This document shows positions 16,854 through 26,164 of a DNA stretch of 34,494 bases, piece by piece (positions within the stretch are counted from its first letter, which is position 1; every line of letters begins with the position of its first letter). The notes beneath the pieces are model-generated. The model did not search any database, was not told the DNA's origin, and saw nothing but the letters and a program-made list of their open reading frames with translations. This DNA comes from Clostridiales bacterium (lineage in GTDB: Bacteria; Bacillota; Clostridia; Christensenellales; Pumilibacteraceae), in contig JAIEBI010000005.1 of the NCBI GenBank assembly GCA_029070965.1, forward strand, positions 1 through 34,494, written 5' to 3'. The position numbers were made by a program, and so were the translations under genes.

Positions 16854-17399
16854 TTAGGCTGCCTCTGCCGCAGAAACCGTAATTTCGTAAGTAGCGTCCA
16901 TATCGTCGGGATTGCTGGAAACAAGAATTACATTGATTGTTGCTGTATTAGACGTCAAAGTCAATGCAATGTCGCCGGTTCCAAAAAGCGTCCAGCCATT
17001 TGTTGTAAGGTCGGATACTTCATCCGTCTTATCAGGGGCCGTAGCAGAGCCAAGTTTATAATAAAGTGTAAGATTGCCGGTATTTTCTGTCAATTTCATC
17101 GAGAAATCGTAGTTTTCCGCAGCAGCTCCGGTGCCCTGAGTGTATGTTACAGTAAAGGACTGCATTGTGGTCATTGTGGTTGTATCGACACCAAACGTTT
17201 GGTCATACGGAATTAACAATAAGTTATCGGTTTGCGCTACTGCCAATACACCTGCATCGGTAACAATATTGCCAACGGTACCGGTTGTGTCAGCGGGAGT
17301 AACAGTGCCGCCATTCCACGCCGCAAACGATACAGCGCCGATGCCCGCGATAGCGGCAACCGAAGCCGCTATGATAAGGGATTTAACTGTCTTTTTCAT
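16854..17399 (-). CDS. Small TasA-like secreted protein A (SipW-type signal peptide)
   Basis: 181 residues. The N-terminus (MKK, hydrophobic stretch with SLIIAASVAAIAGIGAVSFA, then AWNGG) matches the pattern of SipW-processed proteins such as TasA and camelysin, with cleavage probably after SFA. The mature part of about 155 residues is Thr-, Asn- and Ala-rich, strand-forming and cysteine-free, as expected of a fibre subunit or biofilm-matrix protein. It is a paralogue of the next gene (17523-18047): same signal, nearly the same ribosome leader AAAGGAGAAAAC, similar size. The mature sequences have diverged, so family identity rests on the signal peptide and the neighbouring SipW-type peptidase. 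A terminator follows at 16715-16747. Confidence 0.8.
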   Translation of the reverse strand: MKKTVKSLIIAASVAAIAGIGAVSFAAWNGGTVTPADTTGTVGNIVTDAGVLAVAQTDNLLLIPYDQTFGVDTTTMTTMQSFTVTYTQGTGAAAENYDFSMKLTENTGNLTLYYKLGSATAPDKTDEVSDLTTNGWTLFGTGDIALTLTSNTATINVILVSSNPDDMDATYEITVSAAEAA

Positions 17400-17522
17400 G
17401 TTTTTGTTTTCTCCTTTTAAGAAAATTTATTATTGATTTTGTTTTTATTTTTAACAATCCAGATACCCTGCTATCGGAATTGTAAAAATCATGTTTGTGC
17501 ACAAAGCGAATTTAGGTTTAGA

Positions 17523-18047
17523 TTATGCCGCCGAGAATGTCAACGTGATGTCGGCATTCATAGCATCAGTGCCGGTAGCTACCATATAAACGTACACTAC
17601 GCCATCTTCGTCGGGCGTAATTGTTCCACCATCAATTTCGTTAGTCGTTTCGGGCGTAGTAGCATTCGGCGCAGAGTCAAGCCAATACAATTTTGCTGCG
17701 CCTACCTCGGTACCGGTACCCTTCTTTAACGTCGCTGCAAGTGAATACGTCGGCGTCGCACCACCGGTAGCGTCAGGCACGGAAAGCGTAAACTTCCAAT
17801 AGTTAACGGCACCGGTTACTGTTCCTTGGTCGGCAGGAACCAATGCTTTAAGATTACTGTCATCATCAAGCGAAGCTGCATCAGCTTCAACCGATAATTC
17901 GCCGAGAGTTTGAATCGCTCCGGTTGCACCCGTAAATTCAACGGGTTCCGTGGCATCACCAGCCCACTTAGCGAACGAAACGCCGGCAACGCCGACAACT
18001 GCGGCAACGGAAGCTGCGATGATGAGTCCTTTGATTGCTTTTTTCAT
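17523..18047 (-). CDS. Small TasA-like secreted protein B (SipW-type signal peptide)
   Basis: 174 residues. The signal region has GLIIAASVAAVVGVAGVSFA followed by KWAG, nearly the same as its downstream paralogue and with the A-x-W end also seen in the giant protein at 18169-24033. The mature part is strand-rich with no cysteine, and ends in NADITLTFSAA, the same kind of strand that closes the paralogue (EITVSAAEAA). A strong GGAG ribosome site lies in a leader nearly identical to that of protein A. Expected to be exported by Sec, cut by the SipW-like peptidase and assembled outside the cell. A polymer role is inferred, not seen. Confidence 0.8.
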   Translation of the reverse strand: MKKAIKGLIIAASVAAVVGVAGVSFAKWAGDATEPVEFTGATGAIQTLGELSVEADAASLDDDSNLKALVPADQGTVTGAVNYWKFTLSVPDATGGATPTYSLAATLKKGTGTEVGAAKLYWLDSAPNATTPETTNEIDGGTITPDEDGVVYVYMVATGTDAMNADITLTFSAA

Positions 18048-18168
18048 GATTTGTTTTCTCCTTTAAGAAAATATTTTTTTGTTTTTTATTTTACCTGACG
18101 CCCTCGCGCCAATTAAAACCGTTGTATCGCTGTTGTTTACCGTCTACTCGCCCGACTGAGGGATGTCC

Positions 18169-21100
18169 TTATCCAAGAGAAATTGTGCAAAGCTTAGGAT
18201 TATTGTTATTGTCCGATTTCCAATTAACAGAAATGTTATAAGTCCTGCCATTAGTCACCGTAACACTTGTAGCATTCGTATCATTCTCATTCTCACTACG
18301 CCACTGCTGACCACCTTGCTTGAAGAAGAAGTACATTCTCTTGATAGTAGTAGGCACCCAGATTGTCTTATCAGAACTGAAATCAATACCATCGCCGACA
18401 TTGTTTGACGGGTTTGTATTGGTGGTAGAATAAGTTAATTTAATATCCGAAATATTGCCCCAACTATTCGCCCATGTCGTTGCGTTTAACTTTGCCATAC
18501 TGCTTTCAACATTATATGTATCGCCAAGATTTATCCCACTAACGTATATCAAATAGCGCGAATGTTCTGTTCTTGTTCCTGTGGTGTCTTGTGTAAAGAT
18601 AATAGTTGTTATACCTGTCTTGGTAAGGTCAAAATAGTACTTGTTATTACCCATGGAAATCATTTTGTCACGATTATTCCATTTCTCATCGTCCGCTACA
18701 CTACCACCTGTAACAGTTCCTACGCCTGTACCACCCCAAGCGTGTATGTGGTAATCATACCCCGTGGTACCAGTCCAGTTGGTGACGTTAAGTACTATGC
18801 GGTACGCTACCGCCGTCCAATGCGCATATATGGTTGTATCAGTATCGAATGTCGTCGTAGCGGAAACCTCTTCACCATCTTCAGTAAACCAGCCGTCGAA
18901 CGAATGTAAATCTTTGGTCGCAGTATTGGGAAGCGTAGTGAGCGCAGTCCCTTTGGTAATGGTTTCCGATTCCGTAGCGCACGTACCTTCACCGGCGTCA
19001 AACGTTACGGTAACAGTGTCGGCAGGCTTTTCCGTCCACTGCGCAGTAAGCGTGGTATTAGCACTGAATACCGTGGTACCAAGACTGGATTGAAGTATAA
19101 CGGTGTCGGTGTTACCTACCTTCCAGCCATTGAATATATAGTCTTCCCGTTGCTTCAACGTAGGAACAGAGCCGGACGGAATACGACCGTTTATGTCGGT
19201 AATAATCGTATTGCCTGCGGGAGCGTTTGTATTCCATTCGCCACCGTTAAGGTCAAACGTTATAGTATACACGTCAACCCACTTGGCTACAAGCTTGACA
19301 GCGCTGTTTATAGGAGTATTGAAGTTGAACGCCGTGTCCTCGCCTTCTTTATACCAACCGCCGAACGCCTTGCCAGCGGGCGCGTTGTCGGGTGCGGCAA
19401 GCTCTTCTGCCTTTCCGCCCTTGTCAATCGACTGCGTTTGAACATCTGTTCCGTCGCTCCAAGAGCCGCCGTAGGCGTCGAACGTAACGGTATACTGCAC
19501 TTTTTCAGCGAAATGCTGATTGCTGCCTATGTTGTATATATGTCCGTTTTTGAGCTGATTATCGTCGCTTTGATTAACAAGGACGTCGCCGGTCAAATTA
19601 TCGCCGCCGTTATTTTTGTTCAATATAATGCCTTTTACGTCACCCATATTCCAAGATGAACAGTCGATGAACTTGTTATAATCAATCGACCTGCCTGGCC
19701 ATGCGCCAAACAAATTTTCGTTGGACTGGTTCCAAATATGGATATTAGCAGGATCGTTCAGCGAGGACGCGTCAAGTACGATTATACCGTCGTTAAACCA
19801 TAAACCCATGCGGTTTGTGCCTACGATAGTTACGTTGGCTATCGTAGCCTTATACGTGTAAGTCTCGCCAAAGGTTAGACCACTGACCGAAACGACATAG
19901 CGCGATATCTCTGTATACGTGCCGTGCTGATACTGAATGAACGTTATACTCGATATGTCGTCGACGCTATCCAATTCGTAAGTGTATGTAGTGCCGGAAC
20001 CGGTCATTTCGTAGCCCGAGTCCGTTCCGCCTATACTGATGCGGTATGTGTAAGCATTGGCATGGTTATAGCCCGGCCATTCGGACGCATCAAGCTCTAT
20101 GTAAACCTTGTTCACGTCCCTAACCTTCCAAACGGCGTATAGCGTTTTAGGTCCGGTTATGGCAGTGCCGAAGCTGAACGGTTCGCCTTTGGGCGTTTCG
20201 CTCCAATGCATGAATACTTGGCCGTCGGGCGCGTTGTCGGGCGCGGCGTATGCCGTAACTGTTTGACCCTTGCCGAGCGTGACATCTTGCTCTCCTTTGC
20301 CGTCGCTCCACGTACCCTCGTTTCCGTCAAACGTGACAGTGACTGCCTCCAACCACTGCGCGGTCAGTGTCATACTGTCGGTTACCTCGTTGGCGAAATT
20401 CCACGCGGTCGCACCATTATACCAGCCGTTAAATATATAGTCGGCGCGGGTGGGGTCGGTAGGCTTGATAACCTTTTCGCCGGACCATATCGTTTGAGCG
20501 TCAACCGCGCTGCCGCCGTCAGAATCGAACGTTACTGTTACCGGAGTCTTTGCGGTGAGAGTGTGCTCCTTAATGATGTATATATTGCCGTTTTCGAGAG
20601 ACGGATATGCGACGCCATCAGTGGTATTGCCGGGCGTTATATCTCCCGTCACACCGCTGCCGTTTTTCACCAAAATTATTCCGTATACGGCCGAAAGCCC
20701 AACATTATACTTTTTAAACTCACCATACTTAATAGTGTCGCCGCTCCATCCTGCGGTGATATCTCCGCCGATGCCTTTCCACATGTAAATTTGATTAGGA
20801 CGGTCATCCGCAGACCAAGCCGATGCGTCAAGCACTATAACGCCGTCGTTAAATACCAAACCGATTTGATTGTACAATTGGCTATTAAACGTCAGGCTTG
20901 CAACGTTCATCGTAAACGGCGTTGATTCGGCACCGAGAGCCAGGCCGGCAACTGAATCGGGTTGATAACGACCCAATTCTATCATAGTGTCGTTGCTATC
21001 CAAAGTGACTATAAATCCGCTCGGCACTTGGTCCAAATCATAATAGAACTTGCCGCCGCCCATATGCGTCAACTGCTTACGTTCTGTCCACGCGCCCGTC

Positions 21101-24033
21101 AACGTCTGATCGTCACTATTCCAAGCGTGAATATGGTACGTGTTACTGCTGTTTACGTTGTACAGCGCGGAAGCGTCTATCACTATACGCACCTTGTCGG
21201 TAAAGCGCGCGTATACGGTTGTATCGGCATCGAAGATTTCGGTCGCTGTAACAATCGGCATTCCGCCTTCCGTAAACCAGCCGTCGAAATGATGGTAACC
21301 TGTGGATGCTATTTCAGGCCATTCGGTGACACTGCTGCCTTTGACGATTTCTACTTTTTGAGTTGTGCCGTCGCCTAAGTCAAACGTTACCGTAACCGCG
21401 TCGAGCCACTTGGCATACAGCGTAAACGGCGCAGTGACCGCACTATCAAAGTCGTACGGTTCGCCCGTGCAACCTTCATTGTCGTACCAGCCGTCGAATA
21501 TATGTTTTGCATATTTAGGATCGGGTTGTATCTTGGACACGGGAGTTCCTTCCGCAACGGTCACTTCGTTTTGCACGCCCTCGTCGAACGAGCCGTCGCC
21601 TGCGTCGAACGTTACAGTAAACATATTAGCCGCCCACTTTGCGTAGAGCGTAATATTGCCGGTGACAATCGTGTTAAAGTCGTACGCGGCGCCGGTGCAA
21701 GCCTCGTTGGTGTACCAGCCGCCAAAGTTCAACGTTCCGTTGGTCGGGTCGGTAGGTTTGGTCGCACATTGTCCGAACTTTACCTTTTGGTCGGAATAAT
21801 CGCCCGCACCGGTACCGCCGTTAAGCTCAAACTTAACCGTAAACTCGGCCGCCGTATCCGCAGTGCTTATGTACAGCTCGTCGACCAAGAAATTGAATGC
21901 CGCTACGCCGTACCAATAATCATCTTGTGACGGCGCTTCTTCATTGTCGTCGACCTTTTTGGTTTCGCCGGTAACAAGATTTACGTACCAGCCGCTTCTT
22001 GCAGCAGTGTATCCGGGGGTAACTTTACCCTTTAACCTAAACGTATACTCGCCCGTATAGGGAATATATATGTTTATATTACCCAAATCGGTTACGGCGG
22101 AATTTATGTTGTAATACGGTCTACCGTCTACTGTACCGTCATACAGTCCGTCAGAGGCGATAATCTTTTTGGCTACAAAGTACGCAGTTGCGGCGTTTGC
22201 CTCCGCTCCACCCTCTTGCCTGCGGTAACCCGTTGAATCGAGCAGGTAAGGCTTGACAAGCGAGCCCTTCGTCAAGTTGAGCGTAATGGTATAGTCGATA
22301 GCTATATTAGGATAACTGACCATTATACCGTTTTGGTTTATTGTGGAAACGTCGGCAGCGGTGATTGCGGGATTGCCGCTCATCTCGGTGGTGCGGCTGG
22401 GATCCCACGACCATACGTCGTTTATAAGTCCACCCAAGTACAAGCCCCAAGGCTTGCCGTAACCCTCTTCGTAACGCTGCCAGTTGTTCGTATTGCTCGC
22501 ATGAACAGTGAGCGTAAAGTCTAAATCTTCTGCCGTAGCATCAGCTACTTCGAGTACTATCTCTATATCCAATGCAAAATACTGCTGATATCCGTCACCG
22601 AAAAACAGCACTACGTACGTACCGTCGTCGTAGTGGTCAATCATATGGTTATCCTGCGCTTCACCTTCTAACCCCTCGGATACGTCATGCTTGTTGCCGT
22701 GCGCAAAAATAGCGTAGCGCCCTTCGCTACCGTCGGGGTCGGGCTTGTTGTGGCTGAAATCGGGACCGAGCCTCATTTCATTGGAATCGTAGTTGTAAAT
22801 ACGCGGCGCGGGTGTTATAAATCCATCCGTAGGCACGCCGTTTTCGTCTGTATCTCTACGGGTCAACGTTACCGACTTAACCACAACGTTATACGGACTT
22901 GCCGTCGTACCGTTTATCTTGCAGTCGGACACAGAAAATTCGAGGTACGCGATGGAGTTGTCGGCTGCACCGTCCTCGTTTTTACGCGAAACGCAAACGT
23001 AGTTGTTGTATACAAATTGCCCGCTATCGTTTTTTGTGATTTTGGCGTTTACCTCACGTACTATCTGCTCGCCCATTTTTTCGTCAGCAGCCGACCCTTC
23101 GTTCCATGTTGTCGAACCTGAAAGCGTAGGCGGGGTACTACCGTCGTTAGTCGGTATTGTGCCTATCGTGACGTAATTATCTTTTTTGTCCGCATAACCG
23201 CCAAGCATTAAGTTGGCGCTTTGATCAGTCCATCCGCCATTTGTAAATATAACCTTGGTTTCGGCAAACTCTCCGACTTTAACAGCCGTAGTACCGGCAT
23301 CGGCCATTGCTTTGGGATTTCCTCCACCAATGGAATCTCCGGTGTTATTACCGGTAGTCCAATTTGCGTTATAGTAATATTTAGTGCCGCCATTCTCCGA
23401 CCATATATATGCACACGGAGTAGTGAAACCATCAAGTTTATAGTGTATGGTTTTTTCTTCGTCAATATCCGAAAACTTAACCGTAAACGAATACTCATAG
23501 TCGGATGGATTAGGCGCCACATAATCAGTTCGATTTATCCAAAAATAGCGAGCGTCTTCTGCAAAAACATAGTAAAAATCATAAAGACCTTCTGTTTTTA
23601 TCGTATACTTTCCGTCATCAAGAGTTAACCAATCACTTCTATCCTGTTGGCTATTACCATTTATATCTTCGGGCGTAGTGCCATTATACACCGCCAAAGT
23701 ATCACCGACATGCAATAATACGCCTGTCAGTTTCTTTTCGGTTTCATTGTTCTCCGTCATTGCATAGTAATCGGATATATTATTTGTATTGTTTGCGGGC
23801 GTGACTTGCAAGTAGTATGTGCCCGAATTCAATGCGGGAGGAACAACCTCCTCTCTTGTATTGTACAAAGGATATTCAACATAGAAAAGACCCGACTCGC
23901 CCGATACCTCGGCGGTGGTCTCGTCGCTGCCGCTCCAAAGCGCAAGCGACACGGAAAATGCCGCGATACAAAACAGTATCACGCACGCAATCGTCGCCAA
24001 TATAATAAACCTCAAACGACTGACTCGTTGCAT
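18169..24033 (-). CDS. Giant surface protein: InlB B-repeats alternating with CBM26-like modules
   Basis: 1954 residues. A long signal sequence (about 1-35) ends in SVSLALWSG, the A-x-W form shared with the two TasA-like proteins. Residues 40-720 form a large unique region of strands and aromatic residues. From about 728 I count eight InlB B-repeats (Flg_new type; VTFD.xGG then GWY then TLYAKW) near 728, 804, 877, 1163, 1229, 1514, 1588 and 1673. Pairs of modules like starch-binding CBM26 stand between them, near 947, 1063, 1308, 1416, 1744 and 1864; the motifs are VLDAS, IHIWNQSNENLFGAWPG and YHIHAW. There is no LPXTG, no C-terminal membrane anchor and no catalytic motif. It is probably a glycan-binding adhesin or matrix scaffold. 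How it stays on the cell is unknown; joining a TasA-like fibre is one option. Confidence 0.85.
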   Translation of the reverse strand: MQRVSRLRFIILATIACVILFCIAAFSVSLALWSGSDETTAEVSGESGLFYVEYPLYNTREEVVPPALNSGTYYLQVTPANNTNNISDYYAMTENNETEKKLTGVLLHVGDTLAVYNGTTPEDINGNSQQDRSDWLTLDDGKYTIKTEGLYDFYYVFAEDARYFWINRTDYVAPNPSDYEYSFTVKFSDIDEEKTIHYKLDGFTTPCAYIWSENGGTKYYYNANWTTGNNTGDSIGGGNPKAMADAGTTAVKVGEFAETKVIFTNGGWTDQSANLMLGGYADKKDNYVTIGTIPTNDGSTPPTLSGSTTWNEGSAADEKMGEQIVREVNAKITKNDSGQFVYNNYVCVSRKNEDGAADNSIAYLEFSVSDCKINGTTASPYNVVVKSVTLTRRDTDENGVPTDGFITPAPRIYNYDSNEMRLGPDFSHNKPDPDGSEGRYAIFAHGNKHDVSEGLEGEAQDNHMIDHYDDGTYVVLFFGDGYQQYFALDIEIVLEVADATAEDLDFTLTVHASNTNNWQRYEEGYGKPWGLYLGGLINDVWSWDPSRTTEMSGNPAITAADVSTINQNGIMVSYPNIAIDYTITLNLTKGSLVKPYLLDSTGYRRQEGGAEANAATAYFVAKKIIASDGLYDGTVDGRPYYNINSAVTDLGNINIYIPYTGEYTFRLKGKVTPGYTAARSGWYVNLVTGETKKVDDNEEAPSQDDYWYGVAAFNFLVDELYISTADTAAEFTVKFELNGGTGAGDYSDQKVKFGQCATKPTDPTNGTLNFGGWYTNEACTGAAYDFNTIVTGNITLYAKWAANMFTVTFDAGDGSFDEGVQNEVTVAEGTPVSKIQPDPKYAKHIFDGWYDNEGCTGEPYDFDSAVTAPFTLYAKWLDAVTVTFDLGDGTTQKVEIVKGSSVTEWPEIASTGYHHFDGWFTEGGMPIVTATEIFDADTTVYARFTDKVRIVIDASALYNVNSSNTYHIHAWNSDDQTLTGAWTERKQLTHMGGGKFYYDLDQVPSGFIVTLDSNDTMIELGRYQPDSVAGLALGAESTPFTMNVASLTFNSQLYNQIGLVFNDGVIVLDASAWSADDRPNQIYMWKGIGGDITAGWSGDTIKYGEFKKYNVGLSAVYGIILVKNGSGVTGDITPGNTTDGVAYPSLENGNIYIIKEHTLTAKTPVTVTFDSDGGSAVDAQTIWSGEKVIKPTDPTRADYIFNGWYNGATAWNFANEVTDSMTLTAQWLEAVTVTFDGNEGTWSDGKGEQDVTLGKGQTVTAYAAPDNAPDGQVFMHWSETPKGEPFSFGTAITGPKTLYAVWKVRDVNKVYIELDASEWPGYNHANAYTYRISIGGTDSGYEMTGSGTTYTYELDSVDDISSITFIQYQHGTYTEISRYVVSVSGLTFGETYTYKATIANVTIVGTNRMGLWFNDGIIVLDASSLNDPANIHIWNQSNENLFGAWPGRSIDYNKFIDCSSWNMGDVKGIILNKNNGGDNLTGDVLVNQSDDNQLKNGHIYNIGSNQHFAEKVQYTVTFDAYGGSWSDGTDVQTQSIDKGGKAEELAAPDNAPAGKAFGGWYKEGEDTAFNFNTPINSAVKLVAKWVDVYTITFDLNGGEWNTNAPAGNTIITDINGRIPSGSVPTLKQREDYIFNGWKVGNTDTVILQSSLGTTVFSANTTLTAQWTEKPADTVTVTFDAGEGTCATESETITKGTALTTLPNTATKDLHSFDGWFTEDGEEVSATTTFDTDTTIYAHWTAVAYRIVLNVTNWTGTTGYDYHIHAWGGTGVGTVTGGSVADDEKWNNRDKMISMGNNKYYFDLTKTGITTIIFTQDTTGTRTEHSRYLIYVSGINLGDTYNVESSMAKLNATTWANSWGNISDIKLTYSTTNTNPSNNVGDGIDFSSDKTIWVPTTIKRMYFFFKQGGQQWRSENENDTNATSVTVTNGRTYNISVNWKSDNNNNPKLCTISLG

Positions 24034-24076
24034 TTTCCCTCTATGCTTTCCCCCACTTTAATTACAGTGTATTATA

Positions 24077-24106
24077 ATTATACACCTTATATATGTTTAA
24101 AGTCAA
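24077..24106 (-). promoter_or_regulatory. Promoter of the giant surface protein gene
   Basis: TTGACT (24101-24106), 18-base spacer, TATAAT (24077-24082); a second TATAAT follows at 24071-24076. The leader is about 40 nt and ends in a GAGGG close to the ATG. Confidence 0.7.
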
Positions 24107-24154
24107 TACCTATTTAAAAAAATTTACAGGATTTTTGTATATGTGACATATATG

Positions 24155-24187
24155 AAAAATCCGTTCTTTTCGTCGAACGGATTTTTT
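24155..24187 (-). terminator. Rho-independent terminator after the SipW-like gene
   Basis: TCCGTTC (24160-24166) and GAACGGA (24175-24181) around an 8-nt loop, flanked by A and T runs on both sides. It separates the sipW-like gene from the giant gene, which has its own promoter. Confidence 0.85.
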
Positions 24188-24196
24188 TAATCAATA

Positions 24197-26023
24197 TTAT
24201 TCGTCTATTTTGTTGAGCAATTCGCGGTCGGCCTCGATACGTTTTAGCTTGCGAATGGATTTTTCGCGGGACTTGGCGAGCTTGCGCTCCGACAATACCA
24301 GTTCTCTATCCTCGGGCGTGAGCGAGTTGAGGAATTGCTCCTGCTCTTGCTTTCTGCGCGCCTCCGCCGCCCTGCGCTTGGCTTTTTGCTCCTCTGTAAG
24401 CGGCTTTCTCTTCTTTTTGGGCGGGTTTTGCGCCTTATGCGCCGCAACTTTAAGCTGTTCCTCGGGAGTGAGCGGCGCCGTTTCGGTAAGCAAGTTGCGC
24501 AGCCGCGCCGCGCGTTTGAGTTCCTTCTCCGCCGTCATCTCTCTATATTTCAAGTACGCTTCGCGGGACTGATCGCGCGCTTTCTTTTCGGCAAGCTTTC
24601 TCCTGCGCTCTTCCTTTTGCTCCTCGGTGAGCGGCTTTCTTGTGCGCTTGGGTTTTTGCTCTTCTTCCGTCGCCTTGTCGACTTGCGTGGGCTGTTCGAT
24701 TTGTTTGGGCTTTTCTTCCTCCTGCTTGGCATGCTCGGGCAGCGCCGCCGCTTTTTGTTCCTGCTTTGCCGCGCCGATTGCGACCTGCGTCGGGATTTGC
24801 TTGGAGAAGGCTTGTGCCTGCTCCCCGCTCAACAATACGTCCGGCCCTATCTTTGCGGGCTGGGGAAGCTCGGGATATTCCACGTTCTTTTCAAGCGGCT
24901 GCCCCTCGAAAAATTCGGGTACTGTCGGCATACTCATAGCGCCCATAGCTTCGATATTGGGTGCGATGTCCGTAGAAATGCGTACGCCTTGCTGACACAG
25001 TATAATTCCGTCGGGAGTGTTGACCGGCGTGAGCATTATGTTCTTGCCTCCCGACATGGTGGTGAGTATGAGCGTTTGTCCGTCCTCGGCTTGCCTGAGC
25101 GTCGCGCCCGCCGACAGCGCCGCAGCAAGCGAGCCCGGGGTGTCGGGCGCGGGCAGAGTATCTAATATCGCGGCCGTTTCCGCCGTTTTCGGAAGCTCGA
25201 ACGTGGACGCGCGTATGAATGCATTTAACCTTTCGGCTACCTGTTTGCTTTCCGCATGGTTTTTCGGCTCCTCGCTGACCATGCCCAGCACGTCCATAAC
25301 CGCGACTATCTCGTGAATGTTGTCGTATCTAAGGCTGACGCCGCCAAGCGCCGTCGCGCTCTTTTTGAGCGCCGCTTTTTCCAGCGCCTTGCGTTCCTCC
25401 GTCTTGTTGACGTAGTGTATGGTTATCCACGCAACAACCACTATGAAAATAAAGAATATAAGTACGCTCGCGCCCAGCGCAGACGCGAAAAATCCAAACA
25501 GTGCGCCGAAAAATCCGCACTTTTTGCCGGTGTATATTCCGACCACGTCCTCAAATGCGGGATGGACTCCGTCCACGCCCTTGGCGTTATCGCCGCGCGT
25601 TGTGAACGTTACTTTGCCGTTTTTGTCGGTGGATATGCCCACCACGCGGTGGGTCAACAGTATGCTCTCCCCGCTCGCGTTTTTGGTTTTGAACGTAATG
25701 ACCGTGCCGTCCTTGGCGGTCTCCGACGAGCTCGCTTTTATTTCCTTGACCGAACTCGGCTTTTTGCCGACAATCATACTGCCCTTTGGTATGGTAGGCT
25801 CCATGGAATCGGACACGATAGAAAACAGTCGGTAATCGCCGAACGTCGTATAGTAGTCGTCCATGAACATTGTCAACAATGCATTTACTATAAGCGCAGT
25901 TAAAATGGCAATCAATAAGAGTACGCCGAATATACTAAACCCGCGCAATACCTTATTGTGTTTTTTTACAGGCTGCTGACTAACAGTTTCCCCCGCCTCG
26001 TTTTGTTGTACTTCATTTTCCAT
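24197..26023 (-). CDS. SipW-type signal peptidase (S26B) with long charged cytoplasmic tail
   Basis: 608 residues from the ATG at 26023. A membrane helix (about 28-53) precedes the catalytic SDSMEPTIPKGS (Ser73), the His of LLTHRVVGI (H125, where bacterial type I enzymes carry Lys) and TRGDNA (Asp145), so it is of the ER/SipW Ser-His class. A second helix lies at about 180-205. Typical SipW is near 190 residues; here about 400 more follow, very rich in Lys, Glu, Arg and Gln, with two copies of KPLTEEQK and predicted coiled coils, on the cytoplasmic side by topology. It probably processes the two TasA-like proteins and the giant repeat protein. An in-frame start at 26062 is rejected because it overlaps the promoter. 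No Shine-Dalgarno; -10 box 10 nt upstream, so likely leaderless. Confidence 0.88.
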   Translation of the reverse strand: MENEVQQNEAGETVSQQPVKKHNKVLRGFSIFGVLLLIAILTALIVNALLTMFMDDYYTTFGDYRLFSIVSDSMEPTIPKGSMIVGKKPSSVKEIKASSSETAKDGTVITFKTKNASGESILLTHRVVGISTDKNGKVTFTTRGDNAKGVDGVHPAFEDVVGIYTGKKCGFFGALFGFFASALGASVLIFFIFIVVVAWITIHYVNKTEERKALEKAALKKSATALGGVSLRYDNIHEIVAVMDVLGMVSEEPKNHAESKQVAERLNAFIRASTFELPKTAETAAILDTLPAPDTPGSLAAALSAGATLRQAEDGQTLILTTMSGGKNIMLTPVNTPDGIILCQQGVRISTDIAPNIEAMGAMSMPTVPEFFEGQPLEKNVEYPELPQPAKIGPDVLLSGEQAQAFSKQIPTQVAIGAAKQEQKAAALPEHAKQEEEKPKQIEQPTQVDKATEEEQKPKRTRKPLTEEQKEERRRKLAEKKARDQSREAYLKYREMTAEKELKRAARLRNLLTETAPLTPEEQLKVAAHKAQNPPKKKRKPLTEEQKAKRRAAEARRKQEQEQFLNSLTPEDRELVLSERKLAKSREKSIRKLKRIEADRELLNKIDE

Positions 26024-26033
26024 GATTATGACT

Positions 26034-26062
26034 ATTATACCACCGTTTATATTATATGTCAA
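26034..26062 (-). promoter_or_regulatory. Promoter of the sipW-like gene giving a near-leaderless mRNA
   Basis: TTGACA (26057-26062), 17-base spacer, TATAAT (26034-26039): perfect consensus. The ATG at 26023 is only 10 nt downstream of the -10 box. Confidence 0.8.
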
Positions 26063-26129
26063 TATGCAACCTCAAATTTATTATCACGGATTTTACAATT
26101 ATTTACGAATAAATATCATAAAAATTCGC

Positions 26130-26158
26130 TTGATTTTGTTTATTTATCGGTATATAAT
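26130..26158 (+). promoter_or_regulatory. Promoter of the 52-residue small gene, leaderless
   Basis: TTGATT (26130-26135), 17-base spacer, TATAAT (26153-26158). Only six bases separate the -10 box from the ATG at 26165, so transcription should begin at the start codon itself. Confidence 0.7.
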
Positions 26159-26164
26159 ATCGAT

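Noticed and set aside
18169-18300. LPXTG sorting signal at the end of the giant protein
   Set aside because: The C-terminus ends in a strand (NPKLCTISLG) with no LPXTG, hydrophobic helix or positive tail.
26024-26062. Upstream start of the sipW-like gene adding 13 residues
   Set aside because: The extra codons overlap a perfect promoter, and transcription would begin downstream of that start.
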